The notes: generated from the letters alone by a model not told the origin. 64,000 nt of DNA from Eubacteriaceae bacterium (GCA_017551505.1 JAFZLL010000051.1:1-64000), one strand, 5' to 3'; positions 53,537-63,139 are shown, counted from the stretch's first letter. Translations and numbers: made by a program.

Positions 53537-54363
53537 ATTCTCCCCATTCCCAGAAGTACGATCAGTCCTATGGCCCAGCAGTATACCGAAAATCCCATCA
53601 GACCGCCCTTCTGTACGATTTTTTTAAAGAGTATTATTGATAGATATCCACTGACTAAAGCGGCAAAAAAGCCCACAAGGCATGGAAATATGGAAATCGT
53701 TCTGATAGCTTGTGTAATATCGCCGATCTTCAAGACAACGCTTCCGGCGATAGTCGGCAGTGCGAGCAGAAAAGAAAATTCCAGAGCGTCCTCTTTTTTC
53801 AGCCCCATCACAACGCCTCCGGTCATCGTCGTCCCGGAGCGGGAAAGTCCGGGCATGATGGCGCACATCTGGAACAGTCCCACGACAAAGGATTTTACGA
53901 CACCTATGTCGCCAAGCTCTCCTGTCGTGTGTTCACTGAGTTTTTCCGCGAGGCACAGCACGAATCCGGTCAGCAGCAGCATCAGCCCCACCACCGGCAG
54001 TTTCAGGAAAAGGGAATCCACCAGGTCGTCCAGCAATACGCCTGCTACACCGGCAGGTATGCAGCCGATTATGATATAAAAGATATAGCGTCGGTATTTG
54101 TTTTCCTTCAGCCCAGCGCCTTTGCGTGTAAATACATCCCTCAGCATAAGGAAAAATTCCCTGATCATGCCGATGACAGTCTGTGAATATGCAGCCACAA
54201 TGGCAAAGAACGTGGCAGCATGCAGAAGGATGTCAAAAGCCAGGTTATTTTCCGATATCCCGAACATGGTCTGGGCGATCACCAGATGACCGGAACTGCT
54301 GACCGGCAGGAATTCCGTGATGCCCTGTATCAGGCCCAGTATAAGTCCTTCCAAAATGCTCAT
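53533..54363 (-). CDS. uppP: Undecaprenyl-diphosphatase UppP
   Basis: Integral membrane phosphatase that recycles undecaprenyl diphosphate for peptidoglycan synthesis and confers low-level bacitracin resistance. The signatures are GITEFLPVSSSGHL near residue 15 and PGLSRSGTTMTGG near 165; seven or eight membrane segments follow the usual plan. The ATG at 54363 has GGAGG 5 bases upstream; a TTG at 54375 lies within that site. It heads the operon with the homocysteine methyltransferase and hslO. Confidence 0.96.
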   Translation of the reverse strand: MSILEGLILGLIQGITEFLPVSSSGHLVIAQTMFGISENNLAFDILLHAATFFAIVAAYSQTVIGMIREFFLMLRDVFTRKGAGLKENKYRRYIFYIIIGCIPAGVAGVLLDDLVDSLFLKLPVVGLMLLLTGFVLCLAEKLSEHTTGELGDIGVVKSFVVGLFQMCAIMPGLSRSGTTMTGGVVMGLKKEDALEFSFLLALPTIAGSVVLKIGDITQAIRTISIFPCLVGFFAALVSGYLSIILFKKIVQKGGLMGFSVYCWAIGLIVLLGMGRI

Positions 54364-54495
54364 TGTGTCCTCCAAACGGTATAATACATTTTAGCACAAC
54401 CGATTTGATATGCATTATCTGTTTTTCTTTCTTCAGCCGGCTTTTGTACACAGTGGTCTGTATCCGGGCTCAGTATATGTTCTTCATGCTGATTG

Positions 54496-54536
54496 GCGCG
54501 GCTGGTCTTGATAAATATGTGTAACTTGCCGCGCCG
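54496..54536. repeat. GC-rich inverted repeat in the uppP-tsaE intergenic region
   Basis: GGCGCGGC (54496-54503) and GCCGCGCC (54529-54536) are perfect 8-bp arms around a 25-base AT-rich loop, between two divergent genes. It could be a hairpin or an operator; no T run follows. Confidence 0.4.
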
Positions 54537-54581
54537 CCTATGAAAAAGGCGTTCCTGATGCTACAATTTATCCGGTAGACT

Positions 54582-55049
54582 ATGTATAAAAAGGAATTTA
54601 TATCAAGGAATCTGGAGGATACGGCGAAGGTGGGAAACGCCATCGCCGGGATACTGGAGAAGGGAGATACGGTCGCGCTTTACGGTGATATGGCCAGCGG
54701 CAAAACCGCCCTTTCCCGGTTTATTTTCGAAGCAAAGGGCTTTGCCGCCGGCTTTTCGAGCCCTACCTACGCAATTATCAATGAATATACTGATTCTCAG
54801 GGCGGTAAAGCCTATCATATCGATGCTTACCGGCTCTCATCCGCTGAGGAACTGCTTTATGCAGGGGTTGACGAATTGACCGATGCCGTTCTAACCGTCA
54901 TTGAGTGGGCGGATATAGTCGAGGAAGCTATCCCGGAGGACTCAACAAAAGTCCATATATATAAAACTGACGACATCAACGCTCGCCGGTTGGAAATCTA
55001 CGTTGACAGCAGCGATAAGCTCGCTAAACTGAATGAGGCCCTGGAATGA
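54582..55049 (+). CDS. tsaE: tRNA t6A synthesis ATPase TsaE
   Basis: 155-residue P-loop ATPase of the threonylcarbamoyl-adenosine (t6A) machinery. The Walker A is YGDMASGKTALSRF at about residue 34, followed by SPTYAIINEYT, YHIDAYRL and VIEWADI, all typical of TsaE. The start ATG at 54582 has only a weak ribosome binding site. Its end overlaps tsaB by 4 bases, opening the tsaE-tsaB-rimI-DUF1461-tsaD operon. Confidence 0.95.
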   Translation: MYKKEFISRNLEDTAKVGNAIAGILEKGDTVALYGDMASGKTALSRFIFEAKGFAAGFSSPTYAIINEYTDSQGGKAYHIDAYRLSSAEELLYAGVDELTDAVLTVIEWADIVEEAIPEDSTKVHIYKTDDINARRLEIYVDSSDKLAKLNEALE

Positions 55050-55741
55050 AGATACTTGCGATAGATACTTCTACGATAGCCGCTTCGGCGGCCGTTATGG
55101 ATGAGGATAAGCTCTGCGGCGAATTTATGACTGACCTGAAGCTTAAGCATTCCGAGAAACTGATGTTCCTGATAGACGGGCTGCTTGAAAATCTCAGGAT
55201 GAACATCAATGACATCGATGCGTTCGCCTGCGGTAAAGGTCCTGGCTCCTTTACCGGCTTGAGGATCGCTGCGGCGGCAGTCAAAGGCCTGGCTCAGCCC
55301 GGCAATAAGCCGATCATCGGAGTGTCTTCTCTGGCAGCCTGCGCCTACGCACAGATAAGCAGAGAGGATGAATGCATCATACCCATTTTCGACGCCCAAA
55401 GGGAAGAAGTCTATACCGGAATCTATACTCATGACCGTACAGGGTTTTCGTGCATTGCTCCGGACTGCATCAGAAACGCGGAAGAGTATTTTGCCTCTCT
55501 GGAAGAAAAAGGAGGGAAATACATATTCTGCGGAGATGGCGTATTAAAGTACATGGAGATGATAAAAAGCCAGCTTGGAGAAAAGGCGGCTTTTTCGGGG
55601 AATGAGCTGCTCATGCCGCGTGCCTCGATGGTCGCATCCCTGGCTTTGCGGCAGTTTGAAGAAGGGCAGCATGATAATTATCAGACCTTTATGCCCGAGT
55701 ATATCAGGGGCACGGACGCTCAGGTGTTTATAAAGAAATGA
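55046..55741 (+). CDS. tsaB: t6A synthesis protein TsaB
   Basis: 231-residue ASKHA-fold partner of TsaD. The N terminus ILAIDTSTIAASAAVM and the CGKGPGSFTGLRI segment near residue 67 are characteristic. It lacks the metal-binding HxxxH of TsaD, as TsaB always does. It overlaps tsaE upstream and rimI downstream by 4 bases each, so translation is coupled. Confidence 0.95.
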   Translation: MKILAIDTSTIAASAAVMDEDKLCGEFMTDLKLKHSEKLMFLIDGLLENLRMNINDIDAFACGKGPGSFTGLRIAAAAVKGLAQPGNKPIIGVSSLAACAYAQISREDECIIPIFDAQREEVYTGIYTHDRTGFSCIAPDCIRNAEEYFASLEEKGGKYIFCGDGVLKYMEMIKSQLGEKAAFSGNELLMPRASMVASLALRQFEEGQHDNYQTFMPEYIRGTDAQVFIKK

Positions 55742-56211
55742 CAGAATACAGGATCGTAAGAGCGAACATTTTACATCTTGTCGGTATCGACCGTATTGAA
55801 AAAGCCTGTTTCCCGATTCCTTGGAGTACCGACCTTCTGTTGAATTCCATCCTCAGCGATGAATACAGTACGTTTGTCGCAGTTTCGGGAAAGAAAGTGA
55901 TCGGTTTCGGGATCATGATGAAAAACTACGACGAAGCCCACATCATGAATGTGGCGGTCGATTCAGGTTATCGTCGTGCCGGCGTGGGCAGTGCTGTGAT
56001 GGAGGCGTTGATAGATGAAAGCAGGCGCTGGGGCATCTATGACGTCACGTTGGAGGTGAGAGCCTCAAACGCGGGAGCGATTGCTCTTTACGAAAAATAC
56101 GGGTTCCGCACGGAAGGCGTGCGCAGGGAGTATTATTCCGATAACCATGAAGATGCGCTGATCATGTGGCTGCATCTCGATAAGGGTGAACACAATGAAG
56201 ACAATTGTTAA
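55738..56211 (+). CDS. rimI: RimI-like N-acetyltransferase
   Basis: 157-residue GNAT acetyltransferase. The acetyl-CoA loop is DSGYRRAGVGSAVMEAL near residue 77, and the C-terminal KYGFRTEGVRREYYSDNHEDALIM is the typical RimI ending. E. coli RimI acetylates the S18 N terminus. Its position between tsaB and tsaD is a common Firmicute order. The start overlaps tsaB by 4 bases. Confidence 0.93.
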   Translation: MTEYRIVRANILHLVGIDRIEKACFPIPWSTDLLLNSILSDEYSTFVAVSGKKVIGFGIMMKNYDEAHIMNVAVDSGYRRAGVGSAVMEALIDESRRWGIYDVTLEVRASNAGAIALYEKYGFRTEGVRREYYSDNHEDALIMWLHLDKGEHNEDNC

Positions 56212-56878
56212 GATCATAATCATATTGCTTCTTTCGGTCGTGATCCTTTCAGACTGTGCTCTTTTCGGTCTTCTGATGACCACTGACGATGATCTCTTTT
56301 ATGAAAAGCAGTTCAAGAGGCAGGATATCGCGGAAGAAACAGGCTTGGATTTCGATATCCTGATGCAGGTCAACGACGAGGTGCAGGATTATCTGAATGC
56401 CAAACGCGCTGATCTCGTTGTCTACGCGGAAAGATACGGTGAGAACACTCTGATTTTCAATGAGAATGAACAATCGCACATGAAGGATGTCAGAGACCTT
56501 TATTCGGCTTTTAAATGGTTTGGCGGAGGATGCGTCCTGTTCACGCTCTGCGTATTCTATTTCATTGTGAGAAAGAAGGATCGCTCACTGGCAGGAGCAG
56601 TCATGTCCGCATGCGGAGGAGCTTTTGCACTTCCTGTTCTTTTCGTTGCTTTTTTCGATAAGGCTTTCGTCATTTTCCATCATCTTTTTTTCGAAGGCGA
56701 CACATGGCTGTTCGACCCGGATACCAATATAATTGTCAATATCTATACATGGGAATTCTTCATTGAATTCGTGACGAGAGTAGGAGTCTACGCTGTGGCT
56801 ATGGGCCTAATCATTTTCCTGTCCGCAGCTTATTTCAGAAGAGAATACAGACCGGAGAAGGAGGCAGGGAAAAAATGA
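56195..56878 (+). CDS. DUF1461 (TIGR01906-type) integral membrane protein
   Basis: 227 residues with four transmembrane segments (about 4-26, 108-128, 134-155 and 195-220). A long extracytoplasmic loop lies between the first two. The HHLFFEGDTWLFDPD stretch near 162 is the family hallmark. The ATG at 56195 is preferred over a GTG at 56186 because GGG lies 8 bases upstream. It overlaps rimI by 17 bases and tsaD by 4 bases. Function is unknown; its place inside the t6A operon is the only clue. Confidence 0.82.
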   Translation: MKTIVKIIIILLLSVVILSDCALFGLLMTTDDDLFYEKQFKRQDIAEETGLDFDILMQVNDEVQDYLNAKRADLVVYAERYGENTLIFNENEQSHMKDVRDLYSAFKWFGGGCVLFTLCVFYFIVRKKDRSLAGAVMSACGGAFALPVLFVAFFDKAFVIFHHLFFEGDTWLFDPDTNIIVNIYTWEFFIEFVTRVGVYAVAMGLIIFLSAAYFRREYRPEKEAGKK

Positions 56879-57876
56879 GCGGTATTACCATACTGGCTAT
56901 AGAATCCTCGTGCGACGAGACCTCTGCGGCTGTGATCGAAGATGGTGATCTTCTTTCCAACATAGTGTTTTCACAGATAGATATCCATACAAAATACGGC
57001 GGGGTCGTCCCTGAAATAGCTTCGCGAAGCCATCTTGAAAAAGTCACCGCAGTAACCGATGAGGCGCTGGATAAAGCAGGAAAGACGCTTGAGGATCTCT
57101 CCGCTGTCGCGGTCACCTGCGGGCCGGGTCTTGTAGGGGCTCTGCTTGTGGGGGTTTCTTACGCCAAAGCACTGTCTTATTCACTTGGATGCAGGCTCAT
57201 AGGCGTAAACCATATGCGCGGACATATCGGAGCGGCTTTTCTTGCCGGAGCCCAGCCTCCATGCCTGATGCTTGTCGTATCGGGCGGTCATACTATGATC
57301 GTCAGAGCCGATTCGTACAGCGATTTTACTCTTTTGGGATCCACAAGAGATGATGCTGCCGGAGAAGTCTTCGATAAGGTCGCGCGTGTGGTCGGCTTGG
57401 GTTATCCCGGAGGACCAAAGCTCGATAAGGCTGCCGAAGGAGGAAATGAGGATTATCTTGTCATCCCCAGGGCGATGCTGAACGAGGATAATTATGACTT
57501 CAGCTTCAGCGGGATCAAAAGCGCCGTGCTGAATCACATCAATGCGGCGAAGATGAAAAATGAACCTATCGATGTATCAGGCGTTTGCGCGTCTTTCAGA
57601 AGATGCGTCTGCGATATATTGGTGGGAAAGACGATGAGGGCTGCCAAAAACGAAGGGATAAACCGCATCGCTGTCTGCGGAGGGGTTGCCAGCAACTCCC
57701 TGCTGAGAAAAATGCTGATCGAAGCATGTGGGCAGAACGGATATGATCTCACTATCCCCGATGCGTCTTTGTGTTCTGATAATGCCGGCATGATCGCCGT
57801 ATCGGCTTATCACCAGTATCTGTCGGGGGATTTCGCGTCCCTTGACTTGAATGCTTCGCCATCGCTTTCTCTCTGA
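56875..57876 (+). CDS. tsaD: tRNA N6-threonylcarbamoyladenosine synthase TsaD
   Basis: Transfers the threonylcarbamoyl group to A37 of ANN-decoding tRNAs. 333 residues. The N terminus ILAIESSCDETSAAVIEDG and the metal ligands in HMRGHIGAA near residue 109 are typical, followed by VSGGHTMI and the FDKVARVVGLGYPGGP nucleotide loop near 164. SFSGIKSAV and GGVASNSLLR complete the family pattern. It is the last gene of the operon, overlapping DUF1461 by 4 bases. Confidence 0.97.
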   Translation: MSGITILAIESSCDETSAAVIEDGDLLSNIVFSQIDIHTKYGGVVPEIASRSHLEKVTAVTDEALDKAGKTLEDLSAVAVTCGPGLVGALLVGVSYAKALSYSLGCRLIGVNHMRGHIGAAFLAGAQPPCLMLVVSGGHTMIVRADSYSDFTLLGSTRDDAAGEVFDKVARVVGLGYPGGPKLDKAAEGGNEDYLVIPRAMLNEDNYDFSFSGIKSAVLNHINAAKMKNEPIDVSGVCASFRRCVCDILVGKTMRAAKNEGINRIAVCGGVASNSLLRKMLIEACGQNGYDLTIPDASLCSDNAGMIAVSAYHQYLSGDFASLDLNASPSLSL

Positions 57877-57979
57877 ATAATTGAACAAAGGTCTATTATC
57901 TGAAGTTTAATCTGTCCTGGCAGACAATCCGGCTTCATATGTGATATAATATTCCAAATATACAGAAAGGAGGTCACAT

Positions 57980-59104
57980 ATGAAGTCGTTGTTTTATTAT
58001 CTGTTATTCGCTCTGGGATTCCTGATTGGATACAACATGGGAGAAAGCCTTTTCGGACTGGAAGCCGTCTCGGCATTTATGCTGAAGTATTTTCCCGAAA
58101 CGGCTGCGCATGTCCTGATGTGCAGTACATGCGGTATATTATTAGGCATCATTTTTATTATTATCATTCCACGTATCATCAAAGTATTCTCAGAATCCCT
58201 GGAACAGTGGATCGCAAGCCTGAAGGGTGTATCGATGATCCAGCTTATTATTGCTGTCGTATTCATCATCATAGCACTGCTGATCTCCTCCCTCATCTGC
58301 GTGCCTATTTATAAGATCGATATGCCGGATGTCATCAAGGCTCTCCTGGCGGTCATAGTATATGTGGGACTGACATACGGAGCTGTGCTTCTGGCCTTCA
58401 ACCGGGGTGCGGAGATCGAAACGGCCATCAAAGGGATCGTTGTCAGGGCAGAAAACAGTGAAAGGTCCAGGAGTCAGAAAAGAAAGAGTTCCGTGATCCC
58501 GAAAATACTGGATACCAGTGTCATCATCGATGGAAAGATCTACGACATATTAAAGACAGGGTTCATCGACGGACCTATCGTCATCTCTACACTTGTGGTA
58601 GAGGAGCTCCAGTATATCGCCGACTCCTCAGATGCCCTTAAGCGCAATCGCGGCCGCAGGGGTCTGGATATACTGAACCTTATCCAGAAGGAACTGCCAT
58701 TGGAGGTCATAGTCAGCGATAATAATTACGATGATATCCCAGATGTGGATAATAAGATCATCCGCTTGACCAAGAACATGAAAGGGAAGGTCATAACCAA
58801 TGATTACAACCTCAATAAGGTAGCGGAGATTATGGGCGTTGAGGTCCTGAACATAAACGAACTTGCAAACGCGGTCAAGACGGTCGTCCTTCCAGGCGAA
58901 GAACTGAGGATTCATGTGCTCCGTGAAGGCAAGGAGGATCGCCAGGGGGTCGCATATCTGGACGACGGCACAATGATTGTCGTTGAGGATGGAAAAGGAT
59001 TGATAGGAAAGGATATAACCGCCACAGTGACCAGCGTACTGCAGACCAGCGCCGGAAAGATGGTATTCGTCAGACCGAGCTCAGTAACGGCGGCAGGAGA
59101 ATAG
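57980..59104 (+). CDS. PIN/TRAM domain membrane protein (YacL-like)
   Basis: 374 residues. Four transmembrane segments (about 4-24, 43-64, 90-113 and 118-138) are followed by a cytoplasmic PIN nuclease domain (about 168-290) with the acidic site [29 protein letters not shown] and [13 protein letters not shown]-terminal TRAM domain (about 295-365) likely binds RNA. This architecture is conserved in Firmicutes, often near ispD/ispF; here it is near tsaD and a YbaK gene. Its RNA target is unknown. AAGGAGG precedes the ATG. Confidence 0.92.
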   Translation: MKSLFYYLLFALGFLIGYNMGESLFGLEAVSAFMLKYFPETAAHVLMCSTCGILLGIIFIIIIPRIIKVFSESLEQWIASLKGVSMIQLIIAVVFIIIALLISSLICVPIYKIDMPDVIKALLAVIVYVGLTYGAVLLAFNRGAEIETAIKGIVVRAENSERSRSQKRKSSVIPKILDTSVIIDGKIYDILKTGFIDGPIVISTLVVEELQYIADSSDALKRNRGRRGLDILNLIQKELPLEVIVSDNNYDDIPDVDNKIIRLTKNMKGKVITNDYNLNKVAEIMGVEVLNINELANAVKTVVLPGEELRIHVLREGKEDRQGVAYLDDGTMIVVEDGKGLIGKDITATVTSVLQTSAGKMVFVRPSSVTAAGE

Positions 59105-59106
59105 TT

Positions 59107-59589
59107 ATGTCAATAGATACAGTGAAGGAGTATTTCGCTTCATTTGGAAGGGAAGGGGATGTTCTTGAATTCACTGTCTCCAGCGCAACCGTGGAACTGG
59201 CTGCAAAAGCAGTCGGTGTCGCTAATGCCAGGATTGCAAAGTCACTTTCTTTCATGAAAGGCGATGACCCAATAATCGTTGTAGTCGCTGGGGACGCACG
59301 TGTGGATAATCACAAATTCAAGGAGAGATTCGGCTGCAAGGCCAAGATGCTCACCTCTGAACAGGTTATCGAGCTCATTGGGCATAATGTAGGCGGAGTT
59401 TGTCCGTTCTCGATAAAAGACGGTGTGCAGACCTATCTGGATATTTCCATGAAACGTTTTGAAACTGTGTTCCCCGCATGCGGCAGTTCCAACAGCGCAA
59501 TCGAGCTGACCTGTGAAGAACTTGAGAAATATGCCCAGAATTTCGTTTCATGGGTGGATGTCTGCAAAGACTGGATGCGGGACGAATAG
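59107..59589 (+). CDS. YbaK/EbsC family aminoacyl-tRNA deacylase
   Basis: 160-residue editing-domain protein related to YbaK and the ProRS INS domain, which clears misacylated tRNAs. ARIAKSLSFMK near residue 40 carries the conserved Lys, GDARVDNHKFKERFG the middle, and GGVCPFSIKDGVQTYLD near 97 the substrate pocket. The C-terminal CGSSNSAIELTCEEL is typical. It starts 2 bases after the PIN gene stops, so the two are co-transcribed. Which tRNA it edits (Cys-tRNA-Pro, Ala-tRNA-Pro or others) is unknown. Confidence 0.9.
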   Translation: MSIDTVKEYFASFGREGDVLEFTVSSATVELAAKAVGVANARIAKSLSFMKGDDPIIVVVAGDARVDNHKFKERFGCKAKMLTSEQVIELIGHNVGGVCPFSIKDGVQTYLDISMKRFETVFPACGSSNSAIELTCEELEKYAQNFVSWVDVCKDWMRDE

Positions 59590-59617
59590 ATCGATCACTC
59601 GTCATAGACATGGCAAT

Positions 59618-59648
59618 GCCTCCGAATCAGAATGGTTCGGAGGCGTTT
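59618..59648 (+). terminator. Probable terminator after the YbaK gene
   Basis: GCCTCCGAA (59618-59626) pairs with TTCGGAGGC (59636-59644). The T tail is short (GTTTA), so efficiency is uncertain. The rest of 59649-59848 holds nothing I can identify. Confidence 0.5.
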
Positions 59649-59848
59649 ACTATATCTCTCTTAAGGCGCATCAGTATTCACTGTACCATTATGACGAACA
59701 CGATGTGTCAAGGTGTTTGATATTAGGTGTATGTGAAGAAATGCTGACCATTGGATATGCTGTCAGTTTGTTCTTCGTTTCCGCCGGTCTTGCTCCGCAT
59801 TATGGTTTGCCTTGCCCGTTTATTATGCCTTTAATTCAGGCTGTCAGT

Positions 59849-61072
59849 TCAGATGAAGATTTTCGCAAGACTTTCCGGATCGTTATCGTAGAAGTCCTTC
59901 AGATACATCAGGCACATATACAGTGGAAGCGACAGATTGGGATCCGAGAGATACTCGAAACAATCAGTAAGAGCCTTCTCGTTCAGCTTCCCGTTGCTGA
60001 CCACCCTGAATTTTATTATCTTATTCTGTTGTTCCTTCTTTTCCGGCTGGATCTCCTTGCTGTCCATGTTCAGCTTCGAGACGGAAATGAATTCAGGCTT
60101 TCCTGCCTGTTCGAGCCACCTGTAGAAACCGATCACTTTGCTTACGGTCACCTCTGCCATTGCGGATCCTGTCTCTTCAGACAGCTCCCTTTTCGTGGAA
60201 TAGCTTATCAGTTCCTTGAAGGTGAGCGTACGGTTATTGTCAAAATCGCTCCAATCAGCGCTTCCCGATCCTGAAGGGACGATGAGACCCGGTGAGGAAT
60301 CCGAATGGTTGCCCTGCAGCTGGAAGAAAAGATATCCATCCTTGGTTACCGCGAGCGTCGAAATGCCTATCTCATTGCTGAAGCACCGGTACGGGAACTT
60401 TATGTCCATGCTCGTACAGCCCTTTGCAGGGAATAGATCCACACCATCGTCACCGACCAGTTTCTGGCTGAAAATCCTGTTCGTCAGGAATGAATTGTAG
60501 TACGAGCCTTTTGAGACAAGGAACAAATCTTTGTCGATGAAATCACCGCTGAAGCACAGTTTTTCATCATTACTGAAGAGCCTGTCCTCGGCTACAGTCC
60601 TCCTGTAATGTCTGGTTAGGAATGGGAGCAGCGCATCGAAATTCTTTTCTATGTACGTATTCACGACGGCTGTTGCGTCTGTGTCCTCTTCTACATTCAG
60701 ATCATTGTTTCTTATCCATTCGTTGAGCTGTCTGTTGATCCCTGCGGTACCGTGGCTGGTCCGTATGACTTCAAGGCCTTCTCTCTCATCGATGAATCTG
60801 GAGAAATCGATGCTTTCTGATGGAAAAATGTATTCTTCAAGACCGTTCTTGCTGTAATACTCCAATAGATCGTGAAGGGCCGAATATGCCTGCCATATTA
60901 TGTTCATGAACACAGAAAGAAAAAGAACGATGAATGATGCTGGTTTGGGCTCCTCGATGAAGCTTATGACACCGTAGACAAGAATGGCGATATCCGTGAA
61001 GAGCACTGCTCCGTTGAATTTTTTGTTGATGAATCCGTATCTCGTATAACTGATAAAGTTCTTGATCTTCAT
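59849..61072 (-). CDS. Membrane-anchored protein with a Nudix-like C-terminal domain
   Basis: 407 residues. Two hydrophobic segments near the N terminus (about 22-38 and 45-65) form a hairpin anchor. A middle region of about 170 residues has no recognisable family. The C-terminal part has a beta segment VTKDGYLFFQLQ near 245 and then a Nudix-box-like helix: Glu, seven residues, then RELSEETG (about 290-306), matching E-x7-REUxEExGU but with Arg in place of the leading Gly. The catalytic Glu residues are present, so pyrophosphohydrolase activity is possible. It stands alone, downstream of and on the same strand as glnS only by position. The substrate is unknown. Confidence 0.65.
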   Translation of the reverse strand: MKIKNFISYTRYGFINKKFNGAVLFTDIAILVYGVISFIEEPKPASFIVLFLSVFMNIIWQAYSALHDLLEYYSKNGLEEYIFPSESIDFSRFIDEREGLEVIRTSHGTAGINRQLNEWIRNNDLNVEEDTDATAVVNTYIEKNFDALLPFLTRHYRRTVAEDRLFSNDEKLCFSGDFIDKDLFLVSKGSYYNSFLTNRIFSQKLVGDDGVDLFPAKGCTSMDIKFPYRCFSNEIGISTLAVTKDGYLFFQLQGNHSDSSPGLIVPSGSGSADWSDFDNNRTLTFKELISYSTKRELSEETGSAMAEVTVSKVIGFYRWLEQAGKPEFISVSKLNMDSKEIQPEKKEQQNKIIKFRVVSNGKLNEKALTDCFEYLSDPNLSLPLYMCLMYLKDFYDNDPESLAKIFI

Positions 61073-61221
61073 TTTTTTCTCAGGGGTATATTTCTGCCGT
61101 TTATTACTGATCCAGGTTTCAGGATATCCCTGCAGTATCTAAGAAATAATGGACTCCATGTATATCCGTCCATAGCTTACGCGTATGAATAATACGATCC
61201 TGTTCATTGCGCGCGATATGC

Positions 61222-61258
61222 AAAAATGCCTGCTTTGCCGTATCAGGTAAAGCAGGCA
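61222..61258 (-). terminator. Terminator after glnS
   Basis: On the minus strand TGCCTGCTTT (61258-61249) pairs with AAAGCAGGCA (61236-61227), followed by five T residues. Confidence 0.8.
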
Positions 61259-61271
61259 GAATCCAGTCAGT

Positions 61272-62930
61272 TTATTTTTCCGGTCTCCATCCGCTCTTCA
61301 TGTCAGCGGTCCGGTTAAATACCAGGTGATCCGGTGTGGAATATTTCGTGTCTACACAGAAATATCCGTTGCGGACAAACTGGAAACGGTCTTCGGGCTG
61401 TGCCCCTTTTATGCTGATCTCGGCAAAGCCGTTATCGATAACCAGGGAATCCGGATTGATGTTGTCCATGAAGTTCGATGAATTTCCACCCTCTTTAAGA
61501 AGAGGATAGAGCATATGCAGTTCCACAGGAACATTTTCCTGCGCATCCACCCAGTGAATGGTGCCTTTGACCTTGCGCGCGTTGAAACCGCTGCCGGACT
61601 TTGTCTCAGGGTCATAAGTGCATATCACTTCGGTTATCGTGCCGTTCTCATCTTTTTTAAATCCGGTGCATTTGACGAAGTATGCACCCATCAGTCTGAC
61701 CTCATTGCCCGGGAAAAGGCGGTAATACTTCTTTGGAGGCACCTCTTCGAAGTCGCTCCTGTCTATGTATAAATGTTTTGAGAAAGGAACCTTGCGGGTG
61801 TCCGAATTCTCGTCATCCATCCTGTAGGGCACATCGAGGTATTCTCTACCGTCCTCCGGATAATTCTCTATCGTGAGTTTCAGGGGATCTACGACTGCCA
61901 TTACCCTGGCAGAAGTGGCTAAAAGATCTTCCCTTACGAAGTATTCGAACTGCCCCATCTCTATAGTGGAATCAGCCTTTGACACACCTATATTCGCCAT
62001 GAAATTCCTTATTGCCATGGGAGTCACGCCGCGCCGCCTGAGGCCGCACAGAGTGACCAGCCTGGGGTCATCCCAACCGTCCACTATCCCGGCAGCAACC
62101 AGTTGTTTGATATAACGCTTGCTTGTTATGGCTCCGGAAATGTTCAGCCTTGCGAATTCTATCTGGCGGGGATGTTTGGCTTTGAAATCGTCAAGGTTGT
62201 CGAGGACCCAGTTGTACAGCGGCCTGTGATCCTCGAACTCCAGAGAACACAGGGAATGGGTGATCTTCTCAATCGCGTCTTCGATCGGATGGGCATAGTC
62301 GTACATTGGATATATGCACCACATATCGCCGGTGTGGGGATGCGTGGCTTCCACTATCCTGTAGATGACAGGGTCTCTCATGTTCATATTCGGACTAGCC
62401 ATGTCTATTTTAAGGCGCAGCACTCTCTCACCGGGGGCGTATTTGCCCTCTTTCATTTCTATGAACAGCTTTCTGCTTTCTTCAATGCTTCTGTTCCTGT
62501 AAGGGCTCTCCTTCCCCGGCTCCTTCAGCGTGCCGCGCGAGGCTTTAATCTCGTCGGCGGTCTGGTCGTCTACGTAGGCCAGCCCTTTATCTATCAGTTC
62601 GAGGGCGTATTCGTACATCTGAGGGAAATAATCGGAGGCATAATACAGTCCGTCCCATTTGAAGCCGAGCCATTCGACATCCCTTTTGATCGCTTCAGTA
62701 AAGACAGTGTCCTCTTTCTCGGGGTTCGTATCATCATATCTGATGTTGGTTTTGGCTCCGTACTTTTCCTTCACGGAAAAATTGATGCATATGGCTTTTG
62801 CATGGCCTATATGCAGGTATCCATTCGGCTCCGGTGGAAAACGTGTGGCGAGTTCGTCTGCCGAGTATATGCCGTTTTCGATATCCCTGTCTATCTCGCT
62901 GAAAATAAAATTGCTTGAATTATCCGCCAT
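61272..62930 (-). CDS. glnS: Glutaminyl-tRNA synthetase
   Basis: Class Ib synthetase, 552 residues. The HIGH signature is PEPNGYLHIGHAKAI near residue 27, and the KMSKS-like segment is GAITSKRYIK near 255. Two C-terminal beta-barrel anticodon-binding domains (about 325-540) follow. The ATG at 62930 has GGGGG 9 bases upstream. Most Clostridia make Gln-tRNA by the GatCAB route or have GlnRS; the gene here is complete. The window also carries tRNA-Gln (CTG). Confidence 0.97.
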   Translation of the reverse strand: MADNSSNFIFSEIDRDIENGIYSADELATRFPPEPNGYLHIGHAKAICINFSVKEKYGAKTNIRYDDTNPEKEDTVFTEAIKRDVEWLGFKWDGLYYASDYFPQMYEYALELIDKGLAYVDDQTADEIKASRGTLKEPGKESPYRNRSIEESRKLFIEMKEGKYAPGERVLRLKIDMASPNMNMRDPVIYRIVEATHPHTGDMWCIYPMYDYAHPIEDAIEKITHSLCSLEFEDHRPLYNWVLDNLDDFKAKHPRQIEFARLNISGAITSKRYIKQLVAAGIVDGWDDPRLVTLCGLRRRGVTPMAIRNFMANIGVSKADSTIEMGQFEYFVREDLLATSARVMAVVDPLKLTIENYPEDGREYLDVPYRMDDENSDTRKVPFSKHLYIDRSDFEEVPPKKYYRLFPGNEVRLMGAYFVKCTGFKKDENGTITEVICTYDPETKSGSGFNARKVKGTIHWVDAQENVPVELHMLYPLLKEGGNSSNFMDNINPDSLVIDNGFAEISIKGAQPEDRFQFVRNGYFCVDTKYSTPDHLVFNRTADMKSGWRPEK

Positions 62931-63139
62931 TTCAATCATCCCCCTCATATGTATATAAAGTATATTATACAATATTGCCCGATTTTTTCAACCGTAGTAT
63001 TACAAAAAACGCATTTGTTCGAATTAACGATAGTTATGATGGATATTTATAGTATACTGGACAGGCGTCAAAGGATTTAACCACATTTATCGTTGATCAG
63101 CATCGTCTGTTTTGCATCAACCTAGGAGTGGAGATTATT

